In this document: positions 1 to 8,583 of the stretch, one piece after another | How the letters are laid out: each line of letters begins with the position of its first letter | How positions within the stretch are numbered: the first letter of the stretch is position 1 | Assembly: GCA_031265435.1 (NCBI GenBank) | Contig: JAISCR010000103.1 | Location: 1-53,688 of the forward strand | Origin: Treponema sp. | GTDB taxonomy: Bacteria > Spirochaetota > Spirochaetia > Treponematales > Breznakiellaceae | Direction: 5' to 3' | Length of the DNA stretch: 53,688 nucleotides | The notes under the pieces: generated by a model | What the model saw: the letters and a program-made list of their open reading frames with translations, nothing else | Databases searched by the model: none | What the model was told of the DNA's origin: nothing | Made by a program: the position numbers and the translations under genes

Positions 1-63
1 ACAGAACATTACGGCGATTTGGCGCGAAAAAACGGTTTGCGAACGGTATCGGGCGGCGTTCAT
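1..63 (-). CDS. 5' end of an unidentified divergent gene (partial)
   Basis: An ATG at 63 on the minus strand opens a frame that stays open for 21 codons to the window edge (begins MNAARYRSQT). An AAAGGAG Shine-Dalgarno (74-80) lies 10 nt upstream, and a near-consensus promoter lies at 97-125. Together these support a real gene whose body is outside the window. The visible residues are too few to name a family. The gene is divergent from the flagellar operon that starts at 353. Confidence 0.45.
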   Translation of the reverse strand, partial: MNAARYRSQTVFSRQIAVMFC

Positions 64-96
64 GCCGGGTATGCTCCTTTCTTTGTCCTTAATAAT

Positions 97-125
97 ATCA
101 TACCATGACCGGGAAACAATGTCAA
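97..125 (-). promoter_or_regulatory. sigma-70 promoter for the divergent left-edge gene
   Basis: On the minus strand the -35 hexamer is TTGACA (120-125) and the -10 is TATGAT (97-102), separated by exactly 17 nt. That is 11 of 12 consensus positions. It points at the ATG at 63, leaving a leader of about 25-30 nt that contains the AAAGGAG ribosome-binding site. Of the sigma-70-like sites noted here it has the best fit. Confidence 0.7.
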
Positions 126-352
126 GTTACTTTTTGAAATGAGGCATTTCGGGCGGCGCATTGCCTCGTGTCTGCGCCAAACGCCGGATCGTTCATCATG
201 GCCTTGTCGAAAACGTCAAAAAACATTAAATTCGTCAGTACAGAGACGATATTATCATTTGAGTACCGCTCGGCAAACTTAAACTTTCAAATTTAAGCCA
301 TCAAAGCTCAATACTCCAAATTTATATTCCGATAATTGAAAAGAGGTATGGT

Positions 353-862
353 ATGAAAAGCGAATTTGAAGTTCTAGGGGATCGTTTATCAATCATCATT
401 GAGAGAGAAGCCGGAACGCTCAAGAGAATCAGTCCCATTCAGCTTCTTATCCGGCAGGCGGTAGAGCACCATGAATGGGTAGATTTTGAAAAATATATGG
501 CCGAAATAAACGCCCTCAGCGCTGAATTTGAAGAACTTGAAGCGGAACGGGAAGAACTTCTTGAACAGACAATGGGAAATCTCCCCATAAACGGCGAAAA
601 CAACCGTTTTTATGCACTCATTTCGACCTTTCCCGGAGAATTGAGGAACCGTCTCGCCGATACCTACCGGGATCTTAAGCAGGAAGCCCTGCGAATTCGT
701 CTTTTCAACGAATCTTTTGCCCGTTATCTGACGGAAGCCCGGGCTTTGGCGGAGGCCTTTCTCGAGGCGGCCTTTCCGGAACGCTGGGGAAAGCTCTATT
801 CCCGGCAGGGAAAGGCCGCTCCTTCACAGATGCAGAGTGTGCTTTTCAATGAGCACTTCTAG
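353..862 (+). CDS. FlgN-like flagellar export chaperone
   Basis: A 169-residue, acidic, almost wholly helical protein with a glutamate-rich segment near residues 56-70, directly upstream of flgK. FlgN-type chaperones are short helical proteins that hold the junction proteins FlgK and FlgL for type III export. Sequence conservation in this family is weak, so the call rests on size, predicted helicity and position. ATG 353 has AAGAGG at 341-346 with a 6-nt gap; the ATG at 348 is out of frame. The stop is 9 nt before flgK, so the two are co-transcribed. Positions 126-340 carry no gene I can see. Confidence 0.6.
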   Translation: MKSEFEVLGDRLSIIIEREAGTLKRISPIQLLIRQAVEHHEWVDFEKYMAEINALSAEFEELEAEREELLEQTMGNLPINGENNRFYALISTFPGELRNRLADTYRDLKQEALRIRLFNESFARYLTEARALAEAFLEAAFPERWGKLYSRQGKAAPSQMQSVLFNEHF

Positions 863-871
863 GAGAAAACC

Positions 872-2761
872 ATGACTTCGACGTTTCAGGGAATTGAAAT
901 AGGGAAGAGAGCCGTTCATGCCCACCAGCAGGCCCTCAATACAACCGGCCACAACCTTTCCAATGCCTCCACGGAAGGCTACTCGCGGCAGCGGGTCGAG
1001 ATTGTTCCCTTTGAACCCATATACCTTCCCGGCCTTAACCGCGAGGAAACTTCGGGACAGATAGGGCAGGGTACTGTCGTTGAGCGAATAGAGCGGCTTC
1101 GGGATCAGCTTCTCGACAAGAGGATCGTTGTCCAGGCTTCAAATGAAGGCTACTGGACTGCCCGTGATCCCTATATCAGGATGATGGAACAGATCTACCT
1201 TGAGCCCTCAAACAACTCGATCCGCGGCAAGATGGATGCCTTCTGGGATGCATGGCAGGAACTTGCCACCTATCCTGCCGATACCGCCCCCAGAACCGCG
1301 GTTCTTGAACGGGGCAAGACGCTTATTGACGGCATTCATGGCCGCTACAACTCTCTCAAAGGCCTCCAAACCCAGGTAAACGAGGACATCAGGCTTACCG
1401 TAGACCGGATAAATGAATTTTCCCGGCAGATAGCGGCCCTTAACAAGGATATTCAAAAGATCAAAGCCCAGGGAGATAATCCCAATGACCTCCTTGACCG
1501 CCGCGATCTCCTGGTGGACAAGCTTTCGTCAATTATTGATGTTACCATCGACAATCGTGATCCCGATGAATTCATGGTTCATACCGGGGGTATTGTCCTG
1601 GTTCAGGGCGGGATAGGCCGGCAGTTCAGCATGGAACACGGCATTGATACAGACGGTTTTACCCGGATAACCTGGGCGGAAACCGGACAGAACGCCCGGT
1701 TCAGAGGCGGGAGTCTTACGGCCCTGCTTGATCTGCGGGATATTACCATCAACGACGAGATTCAGACTCTCGACAACATGACGATGAACTTTGTCGATCT
1801 TGTCAACGAAGTTCATCGGGACGCCTACGGTATCGATGGTACTACGGGCAACAATTTCTTCTCCGAATACCCCTTTGTTACCAATGTGAACGGCAATTAC
1901 GACAGGGACGGAGACGGAACTTACGATTCAAGCTATATCTACCGGATCAACGGAACCAATGTCCTTGAGCCGAGGGCCCAGGTGGGTCTTGAAGGAAGAA
2001 TAAGCCTCTCCGCTTCCGGCGGGAATGTGGACATTCCCTATTACCCCACAGATACGGTGGAGGATATCATCGGCAGGATCAATAATTCAGGGGCTGAAGT
2101 AGCGGCCAGGCTCAACCGGGAAGGGATGCTCTCACTCCGCGGAACAAGCGCCGCTTCTGTTGACGGAATGAGGGAAAACCCTGACTTTGTGATCCGCCAT
2201 ATTGAAGATTCAGGTCAGTTCCTCAACGGCTACGCGGGTCTTTTAGCCGCTTCCGGCACGGAAGGAGCCTATGATTGGGCCGCCGCGGATGCGGTCGCGG
2301 GGCTCCGGGGAGGAGCCGAATCCTATGCCCCATCTCCCATAGCCCATCCTTCAGGCTGGATTGAGGTAAACCCCGTCCTCAGCAAGAGTCCTGTATCCGT
2401 GGCTTCAGGCTTTGGAGAGAACGGCAGGGCAGCCAATCCCGGCAATGGAGATGCGGCCGCGGTTATTGCCTCCATCAGGAACACCAGGGTAATGGTCGGG
2501 GGATTTGGAACCTTTGACGATTACTTTGCCGACGCGGTGGGCCGGGTCGGTATGCTGGGGGAACAGAGCGGTAAGGCTCTGGAGACAGAGAATCTAATCA
2601 TGAAGCAGCTCCACGGTATGCGGGAAGCCGTGTCCGGAGTGAATATAGACGAAGAATTATCCAACATGATCAAATATCAGCATGGCTACTCTGCGGCAGC
2701 CCGTTTTATCACCACGGTCAATGCCATGCTGGATACCTTAATCAACAGAGTGGGTGTATAA
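872..2761 (+). CDS. flgK: Flagellar hook-filament junction protein FlgK (HAP1)
   Basis: A 629-residue protein with the rod/hook-type N terminus of FlgK: ALNTTGHNLSNASTEGYSRQ at about residues 21-40, followed by RVEIV. The C-terminal helix (SNMIKYQHGYSAAARFI) ends in LDTLINRVGV, the family's paired coiled-coil end. FlgK is the first of two junction proteins joining hook to filament and is exported by the flagellar type III system; in spirochaetes it lies in the periplasm. AGGAG at 861-865 precedes ATG 872. The variable middle (about residues 330-560) is longer than in E. coli FlgK (547 residues). It is followed by flgL after 14 nt. Confidence 0.95.
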   Translation: MTSTFQGIEIGKRAVHAHQQALNTTGHNLSNASTEGYSRQRVEIVPFEPIYLPGLNREETSGQIGQGTVVERIERLRDQLLDKRIVVQASNEGYWTARDPYIRMMEQIYLEPSNNSIRGKMDAFWDAWQELATYPADTAPRTAVLERGKTLIDGIHGRYNSLKGLQTQVNEDIRLTVDRINEFSRQIAALNKDIQKIKAQGDNPNDLLDRRDLLVDKLSSIIDVTIDNRDPDEFMVHTGGIVLVQGGIGRQFSMEHGIDTDGFTRITWAETGQNARFRGGSLTALLDLRDITINDEIQTLDNMTMNFVDLVNEVHRDAYGIDGTTGNNFFSEYPFVTNVNGNYDRDGDGTYDSSYIYRINGTNVLEPRAQVGLEGRISLSASGGNVDIPYYPTDTVEDIIGRINNSGAEVAARLNREGMLSLRGTSAASVDGMRENPDFVIRHIEDSGQFLNGYAGLLAASGTEGAYDWAAADAVAGLRGGAESYAPSPIAHPSGWIEVNPVLSKSPVSVASGFGENGRAANPGNGDAAAVIASIRNTRVMVGGFGTFDDYFADAVGRVGMLGEQSGKALETENLIMKQLHGMREAVSGVNIDEELSNMIKYQHGYSAAARFITTVNAMLDTLINRVGV

Positions 2762-2775
2762 TCCGGGGGTAAACC

Positions 2776-4047
2776 ATGCGAAGAGTATCAACCGATATGC
2801 CGAATAATGACATGCAGTATTATCTGCGCCGTCAGGAAGAAGGTCTTAACAACATCCAGAACAAGATTGCGGGACAGACACGGATCAATGAACTGCGGGA
2901 TGATCCTCTGGCCGCAAGCCACGCGGTACGCTACGAATCTTACCTCGCGCGGCTTGAGCGTTTTGAAAAAAACACCCAAACGGCCCGGGAGCACTACAAT
3001 ATCGCCTATGCCTATATGAACGAGGCCAACGATGTACTCCAGCGGATCAGGGAACTCAGTGTAACAGGAGCCAATGGTACCTTTGCCCCCGAAGACCTTA
3101 AGATGATGGCCTCGGAGATGAATGAACTCCTCAAGGAACTGGCGGCCCTCTCCAATTCCACGGGCCCTGACGGAAAGCAGCTTTTTGCGGGCGACAAGGC
3201 CTTTACCGAACCGTTCCGGCCGGTGGAAGGCACCGTTCCCGGCGGCGGAGAACAGATGGTTCTGCGGGTGGAATACCGGGGCGCCGGGGCCGGCAGAAAG
3301 ACCGAAATCAGCGATCATACCTACATAGACCTGGATCTGGGAGGCGGAGAAGTCTTTTGGGCAGAGAAGATGCAGATACTCTCCACACAGGACGCAACAG
3401 ATTACCGGGTGGGAACTGCCGGAGCTATCTATGTGGACGGCATGGAAATTCCCGTACATCCCGGCGACACGGTTCATACAGTGGCCGCCAGGATCAATGA
3501 ATCCTCATCTCCGGTAAAGGCCTACATAGATCCTGAAACCAGGGGCCTGGCGCTGGAAGGGACAAGCGCTCACCTCATCCGGCTGGAAGACAAGGCAGGG
3601 CCCGACGGCAGCATAGACAGCGGCGCCCATGTCCTGAAGGATCTCGGACTTATCCGGGGAAACATGGAAAACAATGCGCCGAACTGGGGAGACGCGGCCA
3701 GAGTTTCAGGCGGTTCCATTTTCGATATGGTTATCCGTACCAGGGATGCCCTCTATCGGGGAGATCAGGAATTTGCAGGCAGTCAGGGCATAGGCGGCCT
3801 CGATCTTGCCATTAATAACCTCAGCGCAAGGATTGCCGAACTGGGCAGCCGTCAGGAAAGGGCGGAAAATACCTGGAAACGGCTCAATGAGGAGATTCCC
3901 AATGTAACTGCCCAACTGGGCAGGGAATCCGGACTGGACATGGCGGATGCCGCTCTTGAACTGGGAATGATGGACTTTGCCCACAAGGCGGCTCTTCAGA
4001 CTTCGGCAAAGATACTTCCTCCAACCCTGCTGGACTTTTTACGCTAA
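2776..4047 (+). CDS. flgL: Flagellar hook-filament junction protein FlgL (HAP3)
   Basis: A 423-residue flagellin-related protein. The N terminus has the FlgL pattern (IQNKIAGQTRINELRDDPLA), then a long helix with the NDVLQRIRELSVTGANGTF segment shared with flagellins. The C terminus (LGRESGLDMADAALELGMMD) matches the second conserved helix. FlgL joins FlgK to the flagellin filament. At 423 residues it is longer than the roughly 320 of E. coli FlgL, with extra sequence in the central surface domain. A start ATG at 2776 follows GGGGGT (2763-2768). It lies between flgK and fliW, all on one strand. Confidence 0.93.
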   Translation: MRRVSTDMPNNDMQYYLRRQEEGLNNIQNKIAGQTRINELRDDPLAASHAVRYESYLARLERFEKNTQTAREHYNIAYAYMNEANDVLQRIRELSVTGANGTFAPEDLKMMASEMNELLKELAALSNSTGPDGKQLFAGDKAFTEPFRPVEGTVPGGGEQMVLRVEYRGAGAGRKTEISDHTYIDLDLGGGEVFWAEKMQILSTQDATDYRVGTAGAIYVDGMEIPVHPGDTVHTVAARINESSSPVKAYIDPETRGLALEGTSAHLIRLEDKAGPDGSIDSGAHVLKDLGLIRGNMENNAPNWGDAARVSGGSIFDMVIRTRDALYRGDQEFAGSQGIGGLDLAINNLSARIAELGSRQERAENTWKRLNEEIPNVTAQLGRESGLDMADAALELGMMDFAHKAALQTSAKILPPTLLDFLR

Positions 4048-4075
4048 GACAGGATAATAGCGATAGGAGATATAT

Positions 4076-4516
4076 GTGAAGGTTGCCACCAAACCCTACG
4101 GGCTCATCGAAGTAGATGAGCGGCAGAATATTCATTTCCCCAAAGGGCTTTTCGGATTTGAAGGCATTAAAGATTATCTGCTCCTGGACGCGGATCGCCA
4201 GCCTTTTTACTGGCTCCAGGCCCGGGAAGTGGAACAGTTAGCCTTTATTCTTATCAACCCCTTCCTCTTCAGGCAGGATTATGAACTCAATATTGATGAT
4301 GAAGAGCTTAAGGCCATCGGCATAACCAGCGTGGACAAGGCACTGGTTTTTTCCATTGTGACCATGCTTTCCGGCAGCCCCATGACCGCCAATCTTCAGG
4401 GCCCCCTGGTGATAAACCGGGATACACATATAGGCCTCCAGGCAATACTTTCCGATTCCCGCTGGAAGACCAGGCATGATGTAATGGCGGAACTTGCCGC
4501 GGTGAGGCAATCCTGA
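4076..4516 (+). CDS. fliW: Flagellar assembly factor FliW
   Basis: A 146-residue protein with the FliW pattern [18 protein letters not shown] near residues 21-38, PFYWLQA, and a C-terminal block ([17 protein letters not shown]). FliW binds flagellin and CsrA alternately; when flagellin is exported, free FliW antagonises CsrA. The start is GTG at 4076 with AGGAGA at 4065-4070; an ATG at 4074 is followed at once by TGA and cannot be used. The stop overlaps the csrA start (TGATG), implying translational coupling of the two partners. See the flaB leaders at 12833 and 14014 for the likely RNA targets. Confidence 0.94.
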   Translation: MKVATKPYGLIEVDERQNIHFPKGLFGFEGIKDYLLLDADRQPFYWLQAREVEQLAFILINPFLFRQDYELNIDDEELKAIGITSVDKALVFSIVTMLSGSPMTANLQGPLVINRDTHIGLQAILSDSRWKTRHDVMAELAAVRQS

Positions 4517-4749
4517 TGCTTATACTTTCGCGGAAAGTCAACGAAAAGATCATGATCGGAGAAGAGATTTCAATCTCCATCATCGACATACGGGGCGATC
4601 AGGTACGGATTGGGGTAGACGCCCCAAAAACAGTAAAGGTATTCAGACGGGAAGTGTTCGATGCGATCCGGGCGGAAAACAAGGCCGCCTCGGAATCCAC
4701 ACCGGTGTTTCCGGAATTCGATTTCGGAGCCAAACGCGAGTCCCTGTAG
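4516..4749 (+). CDS. csrA: Carbon storage regulator CsrA (RNA-binding translational regulator)
   Basis: A 77-residue protein that begins [16 protein letters not shown], the invariant CsrA N terminus. It continues through the beta strands to [13 protein letters not shown], where the arginine equivalent to the RNA-contacting R44 is kept; the preceding histidine of VHREE is phenylalanine here. CsrA dimers bind GGA motifs in hairpin loops, often over the Shine-Dalgarno, and block translation. The C-terminal tail is about 15 residues longer than in E. coli (61). Its start overlaps the fliW stop by one base. It is last in the flagellar operon and faces the minus-strand HD-GYP gene across 74 bp. Confidence 0.96.
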   Translation: MLILSRKVNEKIMIGEEISISIIDIRGDQVRIGVDAPKTVKVFRREVFDAIRAENKAASESTPVFPEFDFGAKRESL

Positions 4750-4823
4750 TTAGAGTCTGTCTATAATGTGCCTGTATCTCTAATTAACCAAAAAAAGTGA
4801 AACAAAATCATGTTTTTCAGAAG

Positions 4824-5894
4824 CTAATCGGCATTATCGTCGTAAATTTTCTTGAAATCCCCGGATATGGAATGGAAAACCTCAAGAAGAGAAGGGTCGA
4901 AGTGGGTTTCTTTCTCTTCCATCATCTTGTTTTCCGTTACTTCATGACTTAACGCGGGTTTGTAACTTCGCTCCATGCGGAGGGCATCGTAAACATCGGC
5001 AATGGTAACAATCCTGGCCGCCAGAGGAATCATTTCGCCCTCAAGCTGGAATGGATATCCGGAACCATCCCACCGTTCGTGGTGGGAAAGGGCAATCTCC
5101 TTGGCCATGGGATTGGGGTAGGTCGAAAGGATAAAGGCGCCGTTCTTGGTATGCTCCCGCATTACCGTCCATTCCCAGTCCGAAAGGGGGCCTTCCTTGT
5201 TCAGAATATCATCCGGGGTACCAATCTTCCCAACGTCGTGCATGGAAGCAAGAAAACCGATATTGTCGATAAAATCGGCGTCGATGCGCTTGTATTTTTC
5301 ATTGCCTGAACGGTACAGCTCTTCGGCAAGCCGGGCTGAATAGTAATTCACCCTGCTGATGTGTTTACCGGTATCGTTATCCTTGAGCTTTGAAGCCTCA
5401 AGGAGGCTGAGGAAGACCGCCCGGAGCAGTTTCTTGTTTTCTTCGGTAACATCATCGAACATCACCACAAATATATCAGGCTGTTTTTTTTCGAGTTCAA
5501 ACGGGAAAATATACGTCCGTACCTGTACCGATACCACATCCCGGCTTTTTATCCGGGCTTCCCCTTTCCACGAAAAGCCGTTTCCCCCGGAGAGCAGGGT
5601 TTCCCTGATCTTGCGTATCTCGTCCATATCAAAGAATTTAGCAAAGATATCAATAAAGTATTTGCCTTCCAATGCAAAAAAACCGATGAACAGATGTTCA
5701 CAGGCCGGATTGGCATAGAGAATTTTCATTTTTCTGCTGATGAAAAGTACAGGGAAGGCGCTTACTTCAAAAGCATTGGAGTCGGAAGACGGCAACTGTA
5801 TCTGTTCTTCAGACTCTTCCGCTTCCTCATCGTCAAGAGCTTCAACTTCGTCTCCAAGTTCCTCCAGCTCTTCATCAAAATTTTCTTCAGTCAT
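4824..5894 (-). CDS. PAS-like/HD-GYP cyclic di-GMP phosphodiesterase
   Basis: A 356-residue cytosolic protein. Residues 1-32 are strongly acidic. A PAS-like sensor follows (about 45-150; LFISRKMKILYANPACEHL), then an HD-GYP domain: GKHISR at 176-181, HD at 219-220, VGKIGTPDD, HHERWDGSGYP with GYP at 279-281, and IVTIADVYDAL. HD-GYP enzymes hydrolyse c-di-GMP, and all metal ligands visible at this level are present. The ATG overlaps the tsaB stop by 4 bp (ATGA), so the gene is the last member of the minus-strand fliD-pilZ-tsaE-tsaB unit. A PilZ receptor is encoded in the same unit. Confidence 0.92.
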   Translation of the reverse strand: MTEENFDEELEELGDEVEALDDEEAEESEEQIQLPSSDSNAFEVSAFPVLFISRKMKILYANPACEHLFIGFFALEGKYFIDIFAKFFDMDEIRKIRETLLSGGNGFSWKGEARIKSRDVVSVQVRTYIFPFELEKKQPDIFVVMFDDVTEENKKLLRAVFLSLLEASKLKDNDTGKHISRVNYYSARLAEELYRSGNEKYKRIDADFIDNIGFLASMHDVGKIGTPDDILNKEGPLSDWEWTVMREHTKNGAFILSTYPNPMAKEIALSHHERWDGSGYPFQLEGEMIPLAARIVTIADVYDALRMERSYKPALSHEVTENKMMEEKETHFDPSLLEVFHSISGDFKKIYDDNAD

Positions 5895-6697
5895 GGCAGC
5901 TGCTTTTTTAAGTTTAATTCCGCATCACTTTTACGCAAATATTCAGGACCTGAATAAAATAACTCAGTATCATTATCGGGCAAATCACACTTTTTTTCAA
6001 CCTCCAGCAGGATTGGGGCATAACCCCTAAGACCCAAAGGATCCAAAACCAGCGTTTCATCTTTGGCAAACGGTTTCAGGGCATCTTTCAGCATGGCCGC
6101 GTCAGGGCCGGTAAGAAAAATCCGCTGATTTTTCTGATTTTTATCGATAAAAAAAGGCTTCAGTACAGCCTGAAAATCTTCCGCTTCCGCGTGCGTGTCC
6201 ATGGGGCCGGCCAGGAGCCTTCCATCCTGATACAGGGCGGTAAAAAAGCAGCCTTTTCTGGCATTTATCACCGGCATAACCAAACCGGGCCAGCGGGAGA
6301 AGGGAAAGGCCATGACATCCAGGCTGGGAAACGCGGACATGCGGCTCCCCAAAGCCAAGGCAATCCCCTTTGCGGCGGCATACGCTATCCGCAGTCCTGT
6401 AAAGGATCCGGGACCTTTCATGACAAGTACAGCCCCAATATCCGCAGGCTTGATCCCCGCTTTTTCCGTCAAAAAACCGGCACAATCAAGAAGCAGTTCC
6501 GAATGATGGGAAACCGCACCCGCACGAGCCCCTTCGGGCCGCGGGCCCGGGGATGACGCTTGTGCCTGAAGCCGCTGCGCGGCATTTAGAGAGCCCGCCG
6601 CGACCTGCTCTTCAAAATGGTACACCCTGTCCCCGGCCCTGAGCGCGACGGAAAAAAAACCGGCAGCCGTATCGATGGCGAGTGTATTTACCGTGAT
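5891..6697 (-). CDS. tsaB: tRNA t6A biosynthesis protein TsaB, apparent non-standard start codon
   Basis: An ASKHA-fold protein that partners TsaD in forming N6-threonylcarbamoyladenosine on tRNA. Conserved motifs are VNTLAIDTA at the N terminus and MKGPGSFTGLRIAYAAAKG. The essential LAIDTA strand lies upstream of the first usual start codon in frame (GTG at 6625), so translation must begin earlier. In frame between the Shine-Dalgarno CGGAGG (6701-6706) and that strand lie only ATC (6697), ACG (6694) and GTA (6691). I set the start at ATC 6697, giving about 268 residues; ACG has better spacing. The start region overlaps the tsaE stop. A sequencing error is the alternative. Confidence 0.85.
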   Translation of the reverse strand: MTVNTLAIDTAAGFFSVALRAGDRVYHFEEQVAAGSLNAAQRLQAQASSPGPRPEGARAGAVSHHSELLLDCAGFLTEKAGIKPADIGAVLVMKGPGSFTGLRIAYAAAKGIALALGSRMSAFPSLDVMAFPFSRWPGLVMPVINARKGCFFTALYQDGRLLAGPMDTHAEAEDFQAVLKPFFIDKNQKNQRIFLTGPDAAMLKDALKPFAKDETLVLDPLGLRGYAPILLEVEKKCDLPDNDTELFYSGPEYLRKSDAELNLKKQLP

Positions 6698-7197
6698 GAG
6701 CCTCCGATTACATCCGTCTCTTCCCGGCGTCCCCGGGAAGATTGCGGCAGAGCTTCAAATTCCACTCCGGAAATGAAAATCCGCCGTGTATCTCCTTCCA
6801 GAATCTCTATTTCCACATTGATACTCCCGGAAGGCAGGGATCGGGAAATCCTTTCACTCCACTCAATGAGCGCCAGGCCGTCTCCCCTGGAGAGAAGCTC
6901 CGTGCCGCCGATTGAAAAAAAATCTTCATCCCCCGCAAGACGATATGCGTCTATGTGGTAAAGGGGAATCTTTCCTTCATATTCGCTGATAATGGTATAG
7001 GTCGGACTGGTAATCTCCGCCTCTATGCCCAAAGCACGGGCAATACCCTTAACCAGGGTGGTTTTTCCGGCTCCGAGGCCTCCGTTCAGGGCAACAATAC
7101 TGCCGGCCGGTAAAGCCGCCGCAAGTTTTTCTCCCAACGCGATAGTTTCTTCCGCCGAAGAACTGATAACGCTAACCAGGGAGGGCTCCTGAATCAT
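6688..7197 (-). CDS. tsaE: tRNA t6A biosynthesis ATPase TsaE
   Basis: A 169-residue P-loop ATPase of the YjeE family. The Walker A motif GGLGAGKTT is near residues 39-47, followed by ITSPTYTIISEYEG and YHIDAYRL, which are family signatures, then the LIEWSERI block. TsaE drives the TsaB-TsaD complex through its catalytic cycle. ATG 7197 lies inside the end of the upstream small gene (26-bp overlap), and its own end overlaps tsaB, so all three are tightly coupled. The C-terminal tail past about residue 150 (QSSRGRREETDV) is low in conservation and may exist only to overlap tsaB. Confidence 0.95.
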   Translation of the reverse strand: MIQEPSLVSVISSSAEETIALGEKLAAALPAGSIVALNGGLGAGKTTLVKGIARALGIEAEITSPTYTIISEYEGKIPLYHIDAYRLAGDEDFFSIGGTELLSRGDGLALIEWSERISRSLPSGSINVEIEILEGDTRRIFISGVEFEALPQSSRGRREETDVIGGSSR

Positions 7198-7435
7198 CCA
7201 TATTATCTATGTATTTTTTCAATTCTTTTATAAGAGGAACAAGAGGATAATCCACCTTTTCGTTTAAGGTAACAATTATTTCCTTGTGCCCTGTTGGTTT
7301 TTTTTCAATGGAAAAATCAATGGATACATCTGTGGATTTGTTTACCAGTTCCAAAACCACTGTTCCGGAAAAGATACTCCGGTAATAAATAGGTACATCC
7401 TTGCGGGTAATATTCTTGAATTCCAGAATTTTCAT
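7172..7435 (-). CDS. Conserved-looking small protein of unknown function
   Basis: An 87-residue protein starting MKILEFKNITRKDVPIYYRS. It looks like a small alpha/beta domain, with alternating hydrophobic strands and a C-terminal helix (LVPLIKELKKYIDNMD). I do not recognise the family. It is very likely real: it sits 33 nt after pilZ and overlaps tsaE by 26 bp on the same strand, with no competing frame. Position between a c-di-GMP receptor and the t6A genes does not by itself suggest a job. Confidence 0.7.
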   Translation of the reverse strand: MKILEFKNITRKDVPIYYRSIFSGTVVLELVNKSTDVSIDFSIEKKPTGHKEIIVTLNEKVDYPLVPLIKELKKYIDNMDDSGALPG

Positions 7436-7468
7436 CTATTTTAACTATATTCCCTCTTTTTTTTATCG

Positions 7469-8578
7469 TCAATCATCACTGTAGTCAAAGACTATGGCGT
7501 TGATGGCATTCATCGACTTTCGGGGAATCCGGAGGAACTTGATATGCATGACGATGCTCACCCCGCTCCGGTTGGTACGGAGTACCTGTCCCAGTACGGC
7601 CACAGACATGAAACCGCTATGATCAAAGTTAATCTTGAGAAGGGTACCGGAAGGAATTGCGGCATTGGCTTTTATGGAACAACCGCCTATGGAGATGTCC
7701 AAGATCGTTCCCCTGATCTGGCGCTTGTCCACAATCATCTTTTTCTCTTTTTTTCTTCCTGTTTCTTCAACTTTAACAAGGAAAAGCCCGCAGGAAATAA
7801 CTTCCTGTCTCCTGCGGAAGCGCCGCTGGGAAAGCTGTTTACGCTGAGATGAATGTATCAGCTGCAATACCGGCCTGTCTCCGGAGTCTGAGGTACCCAT
7901 AATCCTGGTCTCAAAGGCAAAGCCTTTACTGGAACGGGTAAAGAACGCAAGTATCGCTTTGCCTCCCCTGGGAAGCCTTATTGGGGAACCCAGGGTACTA
8001 TATGGATTTTCCACTATCAGGTTTTCGCCCTTGGTGGAGAGCACTTTAACCGGGTAGCTTTCGTTTCCCACCGTGAGCACGGCGGCGGTATTTTCGGGTA
8101 TCTGGCGGGTGGAAGCAGCTCCTCCCTCGGCGCGGCCTGAGTTTTCCAGTATATTACGGGTTGCAAAGAGAATCCCCAGCCGGTTCTGCGCTTCTTCTTC
8201 CGTATTGGCATTCCGTTCGATCAGACGGTAAGCCCTTTTGAAGTGACGATCCAGAAGGTTGGGGCTGTTAAGTGAATGTTCGATATCCGCCACCCCGTCG
8301 CTTTTAAGAACAAATTCCAGCATTTTTGTCTGATCTTTATCCAGGCCCATATCCACGGCAATCCGGTGCAGGGCAAAGCCGGAAAAGCGTTTGGGGCTGG
8401 AAACGCCGCTTCCGGATACTGAATTCGGGGCAGGGGAACGTTTTTTAACAATATTGACAATAACAAAAATACAGATGATTACGACAACCCCGACAACGAA
8501 TACTATGGCGTCCTGCGGCCGTGACTCTTTGTAAAACTGAGGCATCTGCAGAGGGTATAGGAAAAGAGGTACTCTCAT
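7469..8578 (-). CDS. Membrane-anchored PilZ-domain c-di-GMP receptor
   Basis: A 369-residue protein. One membrane helix spans about residues 23-44 (VFVVGVVVIICIFVIVNIV). A helical region follows, then a YcgR-N-like beta region (about 160-240) and a C-terminal PilZ domain. The c-di-GMP-binding pair is visible: an arginine box RRFRRRQ at about 252-258 and DISIGGCS from 294. YcgR-type receptors change flagellar motor behaviour on binding c-di-GMP; a motor role here is inferred from the adjacent flagellar genes. ATG 8578 lies 5 nt past the stop of the upstream gene. The same unit also encodes an HD-GYP phosphodiesterase. Confidence 0.88.
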   Translation of the reverse strand: MRVPLFLYPLQMPQFYKESRPQDAIVFVVGVVVIICIFVIVNIVKKRSPAPNSVSGSGVSSPKRFSGFALHRIAVDMGLDKDQTKMLEFVLKSDGVADIEHSLNSPNLLDRHFKRAYRLIERNANTEEEAQNRLGILFATRNILENSGRAEGGAASTRQIPENTAAVLTVGNESYPVKVLSTKGENLIVENPYSTLGSPIRLPRGGKAILAFFTRSSKGFAFETRIMGTSDSGDRPVLQLIHSSQRKQLSQRRFRRRQEVISCGLFLVKVEETGRKKEKKMIVDKRQIRGTILDISIGGCSIKANAAIPSGTLLKINFDHSGFMSVAVLGQVLRTNRSGVSIVMHIKFLRIPRKSMNAINAIVFDYSDD

Positions 8579-8583
8579 GCGTT

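Noticed and set aside
301-335. Possible sigma-28 promoter before flgN (TCCGATAA at 328-335)
   Set aside because: The -10 fits, but the nearest -35-like TCAAAGCT is 19 nt away (11-12 expected), and the start would overlap the ribosome-binding site.
4750-4823. Terminator between csrA and the HD-GYP gene
   Set aside because: Only a weak TTAGAG/CTCTAA pair with a 22-nt loop is present, with no GC-rich stem or T-run.
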